Source: Roseateles aquatilis (GTDB taxonomy: Bacteria; Pseudomonadota; Gammaproteobacteria; Burkholderiales; Burkholderiaceae_C). Taken from it: 64,000 nucleotides of DNA. The position numbers and the translations under genes were made by a program. Below the pieces are notes generated by a model. That model searched no databases and was not told the origin of the DNA. It was given only the letters and a program-made list of their open reading frames with translations. Of this stretch, positions 1-7,749 are shown in pieces; position 1 is the first letter of the stretch; each line of letters opens with the position of its first letter. The stretch spans positions 62,001 to 126,000 of the forward strand of contig NZ_NIOF01000013.1 in the NCBI RefSeq assembly GCF_002205645.1, written 5' to 3'.

Positions 1-5
1 GAAGC

Positions 6-311
6 ATGACGAGCGGGATCAATCAGGATCGGCCTCCGGTGGAGGCGTGGCAGGCGCAGGGGATCTACCCCTTCCACAGGGAGGCCGAGACGCCGGTCGA
101 GTTGCTGGAGCGGCAGCTGTTCGATCAGGTGGCGTGGCTTTTGTCCCGTTTCCATGCTGGCTGCCGGGCGCTCGCGCCGGCGGCGGTCTCGCTGCAGTTC
201 CGGCTGCTGAGGCAGGCGGTCGAATGCGGGCCGGAGGAGCTGCAGTCCTTGTTGACCGAGGTGCTCGATCTGCCGCATGAAGAGCGGCGAGCCGTTCATG
301 TCCGGGCATGA
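6..311 (+). CDS. Hypothetical protein, about 101 aa
   Basis: I do not recognise this protein. The reading frame has strongly GC-biased third positions, like neighbouring genes, and runs 101 codons to a TGA. It is predicted soluble, with no signal peptide or membrane segment. The middle contains leucine- and glutamine-rich helical stretches (roughly residues 30-45 and 60-90). The window starts only five bases upstream of the ATG, so the ribosome binding site is not visible and the true start could lie outside. An antisense open frame covers the same bases and I regard it as the shadow. Confidence 0.45.
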   Translation: MTSGINQDRPPVEAWQAQGIYPFHREAETPVELLERQLFDQVAWLLSRFHAGCRALAPAAVSLQFRLLRQAVECGPEELQSLLTEVLDLPHEERRAVHVRA

Positions 312-364
312 CGCCTTGACGCGTGCGGGAGCGATCCCCCTTCGCGCGTCTTGGGCGGTGGGGT

Positions 365-1156
365 TCAAACAAACATCCCGCCCGACGCCTCCACCCGCTG
401 CGCGTTGACCCACCTGCTGTCATCGGACAGCAGCGAGGCCACGACCCGTCCGATGTCGTCAGGCAGTCCGGCGCGGCCGAGCGCGGTCACCGAGGCGACG
501 AACTGGTTGAGCCCCGCCTGATCCCGGACCGCGCCGCCGCCGAAGTCGGTCTCGATCGCGCCGGGGGCCAGCGTGTTGACGCGGATGCCGCGGGCGCCGA
601 ACTCCTTGGCCATGTAGCGCGTCAGCACCTCGATGCCGCCCTTCATCGTCGCGTAGGCGCCGTAGCCCGGCAGCGAGAAACGCGCCAGCCCGCTGGACAC
701 GTTCAGCACGCTGCCACCGTCGTTGATCATCGGCAGCAGCGCCTGCGTCAGGAAGAACGGGCCCTTCAGATGGACGCGCATCAGCTCGTCGAATTGCGCC
801 TCGGTGGTTTCGGCCAGCGACGCATGCGTGCCCATGCCGGCGTTGTTGACCAGGTGATCGATGCGGTCCCGCCCCCAATGCTGTCGCAGCGCCTGCCGCA
901 GGGCCTGGGCGAAGGCGGCGAAGCTGCCGCTGTCGCCGACGTCGAGTTGCAGCGCCGCGGCACGGGCGCCGAGCGAGTGGATCTCGTCCACCACCGCTTG
1001 CGCCTCGCCCTGCTGGCTGCGGTAGGTCACGACGCTGTCGATGCCGCGACGCGCCAACTGCAGCGCTGCGTTGCGGCCCAGGCCGCGGCTGCCGCCGGTG
1101 ATCACAGCGATCTTCGAGGGCGCAGTGTTGGGGGTGGTGTCGGTGGTCGTGGTCAT
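365..1156 (-). CDS. SDR family NAD(P)-dependent oxidoreductase
   Basis: This is a 263-aa classical short-chain dehydrogenase/reductase. The Rossmann motif TGGSRGLG lies near residues 20-27, the NNAG motif near 107, the catalytic Ser in NVSS near 152, and the YATMK (YxxxK) catalytic pair near 166-170. The length is normal for the family and the protein looks cytosolic. AGGAG precedes the ATG at 1156 by 6 bases. It is divergent from a LysR regulator 125 bp away, an arrangement usual for a LysR gene controlling its neighbour. The substrate cannot be inferred from sequence; a ketone or aldehyde reductase is the generic expectation. Confidence 0.9.
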   Translation of the reverse strand: MTTTTDTTPNTAPSKIAVITGGSRGLGRNAALQLARRGIDSVVTYRSQQGEAQAVVDEIHSLGARAAALQLDVGDSGSFAAFAQALRQALRQHWGRDRIDHLVNNAGMGTHASLAETTEAQFDELMRVHLKGPFFLTQALLPMINDGGSVLNVSSGLARFSLPGYGAYATMKGGIEVLTRYMAKEFGARGIRVNTLAPGAIETDFGGGAVRDQAGLNQFVASVTALGRAGLPDDIGRVVASLLSDDSRWVNAQRVEASGGMFV

Positions 1157-1262
1157 GGGAACTCCTGCCGGTTGAGACGGGTTAAGACAGCGATCCAGAG
1201 ATCGATGACGGGACTGTATTGATCCGTTCTTGTCGTATAAATCACCAGAGAACGATTTGACC

Positions 1263-1279
1263 GTTCATGTGGGATGAAC
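1263..1279. promoter_or_regulatory. Putative LysR-type operator
   Basis: A perfect inverted repeat, GTTCAT-N5-ATGAAC, contains a T-N11-A core, the classical LysR box form. It lies between the divergent SDR and LysR genes and overlaps an alternative upstream ATG (1267) of the LysR gene. That position favours translation from the ATG at 1282. Binding is inferred, not shown. Confidence 0.4.
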
Positions 1280-1281
1280 AA

Positions 1282-2241
1282 ATGAGCGACCCTCTCACCA
1301 CACCACCGCTTTCGATCGAGACCCTGCAGGTCTTCGTCCGCGTGGCCGAACTGGCCAGCTTCACCCAGGCCGCGCAGAGCCTGGGGCTGCCCAAGGCGAG
1401 CGCGTCCACGGCCGTCCAGCGGCTGGAGGCGAGCCTGGGCACGCGGCTGTTCCACCGCACGACGCGCCGCGTGCAGCTGACCCAGGACGGGCAGGCCTGC
1501 TACGAGCGCTGCAAGGATCTGCTCGCCGATCTCGACGACATGCAGACGATGTTCCAGCCCGCCGCCAGCGGCTTGCGCGGGCGGCTGCGCGTGGACATGC
1601 CGATGCGCGTCGCCCATGACGTCGTGATCCAGCGGTTGCCGGAGTTCCTGGCCGCGCACCCCGGGCTGGAGGTCGAGTTGAGCAGCACCGATCGCCGCGT
1701 CGACGTCGTGCGCGAGGGCTTCGACTGCGTGCTGCGGGTGGGGCCGCTGAGCGACTCCACCCTCGTGGCGCGGCCGCTGGGCGCGATGGAGATGGCCAAC
1801 CTCGCCAGCCCCGCCTACCTGGCCCGGCACGGGACGCCGATGTCGCTGGAAGACCTGGCGGACCATCGGCTGGTCCAGTACGTGACGACGCTGGGCCAGC
1901 GCTGCCCCGGCTTCGAATGGGTGGACGACCACGGCGCGGCGCACTTCGTGCCCATGGGGGGCTCGCTGACGGTGAGCGATTCCGGCGCGTACACGGCGGC
2001 GTGTCTGGCGGGGCTGGGCCTCATCCAGGTGCCCCGGCACGGCGCCGAGCAGGAGGTGCTGGACGGGCGGCTGGTCGAGGTGCTGCCGCGCTGGCGCGCC
2101 GCGCCGATGCCCGTGCATCTGCTCTACGCGCATCGCCGCCAGCTGCCGCGGCGCGTTCAGGCCTTCATGCAATGGCTGGCCGATCTGCTGACGCCGCGGC
2201 TGTTGCCGCTATCCTCTGCATCCTCGGTTTCGTCGTCCTGA
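1282..2241 (+). CDS. LysR family transcriptional regulator
   Basis: This 319-aa LysR-type regulator has an N-terminal winged helix-turn-helix (roughly residues 10-70: ETLQVFVRVAELASFTQA and the following SASTAVQRLE recognition helix). A periplasmic-binding-protein-like effector domain follows (about 95-300). An in-frame ATG at 1267 would add five residues but sits inside a palindrome that looks like the operator, so I prefer 1282. No strong Shine-Dalgarno is visible for either start. It probably controls the divergent SDR gene and itself. The sequence fits the group of LysR proteins often found next to SDR or quinone-reductase genes. The inducer is unknown. Confidence 0.9.
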   Translation: MSDPLTTPPLSIETLQVFVRVAELASFTQAAQSLGLPKASASTAVQRLEASLGTRLFHRTTRRVQLTQDGQACYERCKDLLADLDDMQTMFQPAASGLRGRLRVDMPMRVAHDVVIQRLPEFLAAHPGLEVELSSTDRRVDVVREGFDCVLRVGPLSDSTLVARPLGAMEMANLASPAYLARHGTPMSLEDLADHRLVQYVTTLGQRCPGFEWVDDHGAAHFVPMGGSLTVSDSGAYTAACLAGLGLIQVPRHGAEQEVLDGRLVEVLPRWRAAPMPVHLLYAHRRQLPRRVQAFMQWLADLLTPRLLPLSSASSVSSS

Positions 2242-2265
2242 ACCTCCCAGCGATCCGTTCCCGCC

Positions 2266-3870
2266 TTGGACCTGCATCACCTCCCCCAGCAAGCCCGCGC
2301 CGCGCTCCAGTCCGGCGACCCCGCCGCCGCTCAGGCGCCTGGCGAGGAATGGCTGCTCATGGCGCTCGAGGAGCGGGACGACGCGCAGCAGGCGCAGGCG
2401 CTGCTGCACCTGGCACGCTGCGACCGCGCGCTGCACCGGCCCGGCGACGCCCGCGGCCGCAGCGAGCTCGCCGCGCGGCTGTTCCGGCAGCAGGGCGACG
2501 CGTCCGGCGAGGCCGGCGCGCTGTCGGTGCTGGCACACAGCGCGTCGCTGGCCGGCCATCACGAGGAAGCGATCGAGGCCGCCTTGCTCGGCCTGCGCCT
2601 GGCGCAGCAACGCGGCGACGGCGCGGCGCTGGTGGTGGCGTTGCAGGACCTGGGCGCGTGCCATGTCTGGGCCCGGAATTTCGACAAGGCCGGCGAGGTG
2701 CTGCGGCAGGCCGCCGACGCGGCCAATGCCTGCAAACCGCGCTTGAGCCCGCTGACCGCCTGCCTGTGGCTGGCGATGAGCACGCTGCTGGCGCTCGCCG
2801 GTGATCGCGAGCAACGTGGCCAGTTGCCGCCGCTCGGCGCGCTGGAAGGGCACCTGATCAACGCGCGCCACCTGCTGCCGGAAGGCGACGCGGAAACCCG
2901 CTGCTGGTGGACGCTGATGCAGACGCTGGCGCAGATCTGGAAGGGCGCGTCGGCGCTGGCGCAGCCGGAGCTGCAGCAGGCGCTGATGCTGCTGCCGGAG
3001 CAGGAGCGCCACTGGCTCGCCGCGCTGGCGGGCTGGGTGCAGGCGGAGCTGGCCTGGGCGCGGCGGCTGTGGCCGCAAGCCCGGCGTGCGGCCGCGCAAC
3101 TGGTGACGCAGGCCGACGCGGTCCAGCACGAGCCGCTGGCGCAGCTCGGCGAGCTGATTGCCAGCCAGATCGAGGAACAGCAGGGGCAGCCGCAACGCGC
3201 GCTGCAGCGCATGCGCGCCCTGCGCGAACGCGAGACGCGCGTGCGCATCGCCAGTCTCGCGAGCCGCGAGGAAACGGTGCAGTGGCAGCTCGATGCGCGC
3301 CGCAGCGAGCGCGACCGCGCGCAGCTCGCCGACGAGGCGCAGCGGCTGGAGAAGCTGTCGATGGAGGATCCGCTGACGGGCCTCGCGAATCGACGCAGCT
3401 TCGAGGCGCATGCCCGGGCGCAATTGAAGGCCGGCGGCGTGGTGAGCCTGGCGCTGATCGATGTCGACCACTTCAAGCAGGTCAACGACCGGCACTCCCA
3501 CCTGGTCGGCGATCAAGTGCTGAGCCAGATCGCGCGCCTGATGCGCCAGCATGTCCGCGAACACGACATCGCCGCGCGCCTGGCCGGCGACGAATTCGTC
3601 CTGCTGCTGCGCGGCGCGACGGAAGAGATCGCGCAGCAGGCCTGCCGCCGCCTCGACGAGGCCGTGCGGCGCCACGACTGGCGCGGCGTGTCCGAAGGAC
3701 TGCGGGTGAGCATCAGCATCGGCGCGTCGCAGCGCCAGGACGGTGACACGCTCGAATCGCTGCTCGCGCGCAGCGACGCGGCGATGTACGCGGCCAAGCG
3801 GGAACGGCAGGGCGCGGCCATGGCCGGCGTCACGCTGATGGACGACGACGAGGGCGATTCGACCGATTGA
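2266..3870 (+). CDS. TPR-containing diguanylate cyclase (GGDEF)
   Basis: The product is 534 aa and should make cyclic di-GMP from two GTP. Residues about 1-330 are helical and Ala/Leu-rich and read as TPR-like repeats. A short coiled-coil linker (about 325-360) leads into a GGDEF domain (365-525). The active-site loop is AGDEF at 440-444, a common active variant of GGDEF. An RxxD inhibitory site (REHD, 431-434) sits five residues upstream, so product feedback inhibition is expected. There is no membrane segment, so the protein is probably cytosolic. The best-fitting start is TTG at 2266; the next ATG is at 2359, so the N-terminus is uncertain. It lies 24 bp after lysR. Confidence 0.85.
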   Translation: MDLHHLPQQARAALQSGDPAAAQAPGEEWLLMALEERDDAQQAQALLHLARCDRALHRPGDARGRSELAARLFRQQGDASGEAGALSVLAHSASLAGHHEEAIEAALLGLRLAQQRGDGAALVVALQDLGACHVWARNFDKAGEVLRQAADAANACKPRLSPLTACLWLAMSTLLALAGDREQRGQLPPLGALEGHLINARHLLPEGDAETRCWWTLMQTLAQIWKGASALAQPELQQALMLLPEQERHWLAALAGWVQAELAWARRLWPQARRAAAQLVTQADAVQHEPLAQLGELIASQIEEQQGQPQRALQRMRALRERETRVRIASLASREETVQWQLDARRSERDRAQLADEAQRLEKLSMEDPLTGLANRRSFEAHARAQLKAGGVVSLALIDVDHFKQVNDRHSHLVGDQVLSQIARLMRQHVREHDIAARLAGDEFVLLLRGATEEIAQQACRRLDEAVRRHDWRGVSEGLRVSISIGASQRQDGDTLESLLARSDAAMYAAKRERQGAAMAGVTLMDDDEGDSTD

Positions 3871-3906
3871 TCGGCCGGAATCGACCGACCGGATCGATTC
3901 GGTCGA
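3859..3906. repeat. Clustered inverted repeats after the cyclase gene
   Basis: TCGACCGA occurs at 3859-3866 (within the end of the gene) and 3881-3888. Its exact complement TCGGTCGA is at 3899-3906, forming an 8-bp stem with a 10-nt loop. There is no T tract, so this is at best a Rho-assisted terminator. The remaining bases up to 4073 hold GTTTC-N6-GAAAC, which might belong to regulation of the following toxin-antitoxin pair. Confidence 0.35.
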
Positions 3907-4073
3907 CTGCGCAGGCGGCCGGGATGGCCGTGTTCATCGAGGTTTGCGCGCGTGTGTTTCGAATCAGAAACGCAAAAACGTGCGATTCGACATCGGCGCG
4001 GAAGCAACAGGTTGTCGGTTGACCCGTCTCTAGACTGACCGCCTTCTTTTGCAATCGCCTGTGAGGAGGCCGC

Positions 4074-4409
4074 ATGAACCGGATCGTCGATACCCCCGCC
4101 ATCACGCACGACGCGCACGCGCCGCCCATGCTCGCGGCGGCCGTTCAAACGCTCGATGCGTTCGACGTCATTCCCGGACCGTACTCGGTCACTGCCCGAC
4201 GGCAGTTGGAGGCCATCAATCGGCTCATCCGCCGCAGGTCCGAGCGGCGACTCGCGCGTCGAGAGGGCAAGGGTTTCTGGGCCCACGACATGCCGGAAAA
4301 AATGCTGGCGCTCTATTCGAGGCATCCAGAGCTTCTGGAAGAGCCTCCCGGCGGGGCCGATGTCGTGACCTGGATCAGGGAGGCTCGCGATGACGACCAT
4401 CGTGGTTGA
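4074..4409 (+). CDS. Putative antitoxin partner of PIN toxin
   Basis: This is a 111-aa protein starting at ATG 4074 behind a clear GAGGAGG ribosome binding site. It overlaps the downstream PIN-domain gene by 20 bp, the arrangement expected of a type II antitoxin-toxin pair. I do not recognise the family. The N-terminal half lacks an obvious AbrB or ribbon-helix-helix signature. Residues 45-75 form a very basic helix (a run of Arg around RLIRRRSERRLARR), which could bind DNA. The C-terminal half is acidic and proline-containing, as expected for a toxin-neutralising tail. The antitoxin function rests on context only. Confidence 0.6.
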   Translation: MNRIVDTPAITHDAHAPPMLAAAVQTLDAFDVIPGPYSVTARRQLEAINRLIRRRSERRLARREGKGFWAHDMPEKMLALYSRHPELLEEPPGGADVVTWIREARDDDHRG

Positions 4410-4812
4410 TGCCAGCGCGGCACTCGGCTGGATGGTGTTGAGCACCGACAGCGAGGCGGTGCATCAATACAGCAGCCGGCTAGCCGATGCCGCGTTGAGC
4501 AATGGAGCGCAGTTGATCGCGCCCTATGTCTTCAATGCGGAATGCGCGCACGCGATGTTGAAGCGAAGCCGCGCCGAGGCATGGCCACGGAACAGGATTG
4601 AGGCTTACGCCGAGCTGATCGACCTCTACGAAGTCGGACTTGATGACGACATCCTGCCTTTGCCCGAGCATGTCGATTGGGCCGTCCAACATCACGTGCA
4701 AGGCTATGACGCGTTGTATCTGGCGCTTGCAATCGAGCGCGGCGCCAAGTTGGCAACCACGGATCGCGGGCTTCGCGCCGCCGCCGAACGCGCCGGCGTC
4801 GAACTGTTCTGA
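4390..4812 (+). CDS. PIN domain ribonuclease (VapC-like toxin)
   Basis: A 140-aa single PIN domain. All four acidic metal-binding residues are present: D7 in IVVDAS, E51 in FNAECAH, D107 in YDALYLALA and D125 in TTDRGL. VapC toxins use such residues to cleave tRNA or rRNA with Mg2+. The start ATG lies inside the upstream gene after GGAGG, giving a 20-bp overlap and likely translational coupling. The YDALYLALA motif is typical of bacterial VapC proteins. The gene is convergent with the sigma-factor gene, 11 bp away. Target RNA unknown. Confidence 0.85.
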   Translation: MTTIVVDASAALGWMVLSTDSEAVHQYSSRLADAALSNGAQLIAPYVFNAECAHAMLKRSRAEAWPRNRIEAYAELIDLYEVGLDDDILPLPEHVDWAVQHHVQGYDALYLALAIERGAKLATTDRGLRAAAERAGVELF

Positions 4813-4823
4813 CCCCCAGGGCC

Positions 4824-6116
4824 TCAGTGCCCCTGCTCCCTCGCCCGCTTGAGCAGCAACGCCCGCTCCCGCTCATTGCTCGTCATCCCGGCCGCGCGCT
4901 CGAATTCCACCTTCGCCTCGGCATTGCGCCCGAGCTTGGCCAGCAGATCGGCGCGCACGCTGGGCAGCCAGTGATACTGCTTCAGCGCCGGATCGTCCAT
5001 CAACTGATCGACCAGCTCCAGCCCCAGCGCCGGGCCGAAGGCCATGGACAGCGCCACCGCGCGGTTGAGCTCCACCACCGGCGACGGATGCCGGATCGCC
5101 AGCGCTTCGTAGAGCGCGGCGATGCGTGTCCAGTCGGTGTCCTCGGCACGATGCGCCCGCGCGTGGCAGGCCGCGATCGCCGCCTGCAGCGCATAGGGGC
5201 CGAGCCCGCGCCCTTCGCCGGACTGGGTCGCCAGCTCGTCGGCCTTCGTCAATGCCGCGAGCCCGCGCCGGATCAGCAGGCCGTCCCAGCGCGCCCGGTC
5301 CTGCTCCAGCAACAGCACCGGCTGGCCCTGCTCGTCGACGCGCGCCGCGGCGCGCGAGGCCTGCAGCTCCAGCAGCGCCTGCAGGCCGTGCGCCTCGGAC
5401 GCCTGAGGCGCCAGGTTGACCAGCATGCGCGCCAGCCGCAGCGCCTCGTCGCAGAGGTCCTTGCGCATCCACTGCTCGCCGCTGGTCGCCGTGTAGCCCT
5501 CGTTGAAGATCAGGTAGATCACCTCCAGCACCGAGCCGAGCCGCTCCGCCAGCAGCGCGCCGCGCGGCAGGTCGAAGGGCACGCGGGCCTCGCCCAGCGT
5601 GCGTTTGGCGCGGACCAGCCGCTGCGCCACCGTCGGCTCGGATTGCAGGTAGGCCCGCGCGATCTCCGCGGTCGACAGGCCGGCGACGAGCTTCAGCGTC
5701 AGCGCCACGCGCGCCTCCAGGCTCAGCACCGGATGGCAGGCGCAGAACATCAGCCGCAGCACGTCGTCGCCGATCTCGCGGGCGGCGCGGTCCTCGTCCA
5801 GGGTGTTGACGAAGTCGGGCACGATCATGGCCTCGCGCGCATCGAGCTCATGGCCGAGTTGCTCCAGCTTGTCGCCGCTCAGCTTCGCGTGCCGCAGCCG
5901 GTCCAGCGCGCGGTGCTTGGCGGTGGTCATCAACCAGGCGCCCGGCTTGTCCGGCAGTCCTTGCTGGGGCCAGGTCTCCAGCGCCGCCACCAGCGCGTCC
6001 TGCGCCAGTTCCTCGGCCAGCGACACGTCGCGCGTCAGCCGCGCGACGGCGCCGATGATCTTGGCCGATTCCAGACGCCAGACCGTCGAGATCGCGCGAT
6101 GGATGTCCTCGGGCAT
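4824..6116 (-). CDS. ECF sigma factor with C-terminal TPR-like extension (ECF42 type)
   Basis: This 430-aa protein begins with sigma-70 region 2 (about 12-85, with DVSLAEELAQDALVAAL and the core-binding and promoter-melting helices). Region 4 follows (about 120-175, with a LKLVAGLSTAEIARAY helix-turn-helix). About 250 residues of helical extension resembling DUF6596/TPR follow. That architecture and its length are those of the ECF42 group. ECF42 genes are characteristically linked to DGPF-motif YciI proteins, exactly as here: two DGPF genes and a VOC gene lie upstream on the same strand. No anti-sigma factor is nearby, and the C-terminal extension is thought to take over regulation in this group. 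It is the last gene of the putative operon. Confidence 0.9.
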   Translation of the reverse strand: MPEDIHRAISTVWRLESAKIIGAVARLTRDVSLAEELAQDALVAALETWPQQGLPDKPGAWLMTTAKHRALDRLRHAKLSGDKLEQLGHELDAREAMIVPDFVNTLDEDRAAREIGDDVLRLMFCACHPVLSLEARVALTLKLVAGLSTAEIARAYLQSEPTVAQRLVRAKRTLGEARVPFDLPRGALLAERLGSVLEVIYLIFNEGYTATSGEQWMRKDLCDEALRLARMLVNLAPQASEAHGLQALLELQASRAAARVDEQGQPVLLLEQDRARWDGLLIRRGLAALTKADELATQSGEGRGLGPYALQAAIAACHARAHRAEDTDWTRIAALYEALAIRHPSPVVELNRAVALSMAFGPALGLELVDQLMDDPALKQYHWLPSVRADLLAKLGRNAEAKVEFERAAGMTSNERERALLLKRAREQGH

Positions 6117-6158
6117 GAAGGGCTCGATTCGAAAGGAAGGGTTTCGGGCGGGGCCGCC

Positions 6159-6569
6159 TCAGGCGCCCGGGAATTGCGTGATGTCCATGTACATCAGCTC
6201 CCACATGTGCCCGTCCGGATCGGCATAGGCCTGGGAGTACATGAAGCCCATGTCCTGCGGCTCGCGCGGCACCGTGCCGCCAGCGGCGACAGCCTTGGCG
6301 ATCAGCTCGTCCACCTGCGCGCGGCTCTCGCAGGACAGGCAGGTCAGCACTTCCGTCGACGCGTGCGCGTCCGAGATCGCTCGCGGCGTGAAAGTCTGGA
6401 AGAAGGATTCCACCAGCAGCATCGCGTAGATGTCATCCGAGATGATCATCGACAGCGCCTGCTCGTTCGAGAACTGCGGATTGAACTCGTAACCCATCGC
6501 GCTGTAGAAGCGCCGGGTGCGCTCGATGTCCTTGACGGGCAGGTTCACGAAGATTTGTTGGTGACGCAT
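6159..6569 (-). CDS. VOC family protein (glyoxalase-like)
   Basis: A 136-aa vicinal-oxygen-chelate fold protein. The N-terminus QIFVNLPVKDIERTRRFYSAMGYEF is the typical first beta-alpha-beta unit. The C-terminus holds the second (MGFMYSQAYADPDGHMWELMYMD), with the conserved DPDGHxWE motif. It resembles the lactoylglutathione-lyase-related family often found beside ECF42 sigma factors. The ATG at 6569 has AGGAG upstream; longer frames further upstream lack one. It lies 42 bp before the sigma-factor gene and 95 bp after a YciI gene, so co-transcription is likely. Substrate unknown. Confidence 0.88.
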   Translation of the reverse strand: MRHQQIFVNLPVKDIERTRRFYSAMGYEFNPQFSNEQALSMIISDDIYAMLLVESFFQTFTPRAISDAHASTEVLTCLSCESRAQVDELIAKAVAAGGTVPREPQDMGFMYSQAYADPDGHMWELMYMDITQFPGA

Positions 6570-6664
6570 GGAAGGCTCCTGAAAGCGTTGAGGAAGGAAT
6601 GGAATGGGGCGAGTGGAGGGGAGGGCGACGAGTCCGGAGGATCGCCGCCCGTTCGAGCGGCCGA

Positions 6665-7078
6665 TCAGTCCCCGAGCCCGATCGCGCGGAAGCGGTTCAT
6701 CGATTCGGCGGCACCGACCTCCTCGATCTCCTTGACGCGGCGGATCTCGATCTCGGCGGCGACGCGCCGGCCGTGCGGCGCCGGGAAGCGGCGCGACCAT
6801 TCCAGTGCCTCCTCGCGGGATCGCACCTGGATCACGGTGAAACCGGCGATCAGTTCCTTGGTTTCGGCGAAGGGACCGTCGACGATGCGTCGCGTGCCGT
6901 CGGCGGCGTGCTGGACGCGCCAGCCCTCGCGGCTGGGGTGCAGTCCCATGCCCTCGAGCAGCACGCCGGCGCGGGCCAGCTCCTCGTGAAAGGTCGCCAT
7001 CTCATCGATCAGCGCCTCGGTCGGCGCGTCGCCGGCCTCGGAGCCGGGTGTCGCCTTGATGATGATCATGTATCGCAT
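6665..7078 (-). CDS. YciI family protein (DGPF domain)
   Basis: A 137-aa YCII-related protein with the diagnostic DGPFAETKE motif (about residues 62-70) and the MRYMIIIKA start usual for the family. AGGAG precedes the ATG at 7078. DGPF proteins are small cytosolic dimers of uncertain function, repeatedly linked to ECF42 sigma factors and thought to be among their targets. This is the second gene of a four-gene set (YciI, YciI, VOC, sigma) on the minus strand. Confidence 0.88.
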   Translation of the reverse strand: MRYMIIIKATPGSEAGDAPTEALIDEMATFHEELARAGVLLEGMGLHPSREGWRVQHAADGTRRIVDGPFAETKELIAGFTVIQVRSREEALEWSRRFPAPHGRRVAAEIEIRRVKEIEEVGAAESMNRFRAIGLGD

Positions 7079-7186
7079 CGGGTTCTCCTGGGGCCGCCCT
7101 GGACACGGGGCGGCTACACAGGCACGACGATGCGGACGCCGGGATTTCGACACCCCCGGCCCCTGCGGCGCAAAAAAACCGTCCGC

Positions 7187-7555
7187 TCAGGACGCCTTCG
7201 ATTCCTCGTAACACGGCACCAGGGTGCGCACCTCCACGGTGGCCCATTCGGCCGCCGGGCATTCGCGGGCGATCGCGAGGGCCGCCTCCAGCGTGTCCAC
7301 GTTCAGCCAGAAGAACCCGCCGACCATCTCCTTGGCCTCGGCGAAGGGGCCGTCGATCGTGGCGACCCGCCCCTCGCGCTTGCTGACGCGGGTCGCGCCG
7401 TTGACGGATTGCAGCGACTGCGCGGCGCGCAGCAGGCCCTGCGCGGCCAACTGCTCGGCGAAGGCGGTCATCTCGGCATAGACCTGGCGGCCTTGCTCGG
7501 GCGTGCGCGCCTCGCGCTGGCCGACCGGTTCGTTGATCAACAGGATGTAGCTCAT
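7187..7555 (-). CDS. YciI family protein (DGPF domain)
   Basis: A 122-aa paralogue of the next gene, with the DGPFAEAKE motif and a MSYILLINEP start. GGAGA lies just ahead of the ATG at 7555. It is the promoter-proximal gene of the YciI-YciI-VOC-sigma set. If the sigma factor autoregulates, its promoter should lie in the 194 bp between this gene and the divergent histidine kinase. I could not identify an unambiguous ECF -35/-10 pair there. Confidence 0.87.
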   Translation of the reverse strand: MSYILLINEPVGQREARTPEQGRQVYAEMTAFAEQLAAQGLLRAAQSLQSVNGATRVSKREGRVATIDGPFAEAKEMVGGFFWLNVDTLEAALAIARECPAAEWATVEVRTLVPCYEESKAS

Positions 7556-7736
7556 GGAGGTCTCCGATGCGGATGCCGAAAATCGCCACGTGGCGCGGCG
7601 GTCGCGGGCCATTTGACACCAGCCCCCCCGCTCCCTGCCAAAGGTCAGTCCCTGCTGGCGGTCGGGGCTTGCGTCGATCCGCGCCGCCGGCTGTCGATCC
7701 GTCGTTTCCCGGTCCGGGGCGTCCGGACCGGCTCCC

Positions 7737-7742
7737 TACACT
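7737..7742 (+). promoter_or_regulatory. Candidate -10 box (TACACT) for the LytS kinase gene
   Basis: TACACT ends 7 bases before the ATG at 7750. That would put the transcript start at or next to the start codon (leaderless or nearly so). No good -35 is visible 16-18 bp upstream. A perfect hairpin, GGTCCGG-N5-CCGGACC, lies at 7711-7729 and could be an activator site. The same TACACT box precedes the cyclase gene at 9801. Confidence 0.3.
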
Positions 7743-7749
7743 GCGCCGC

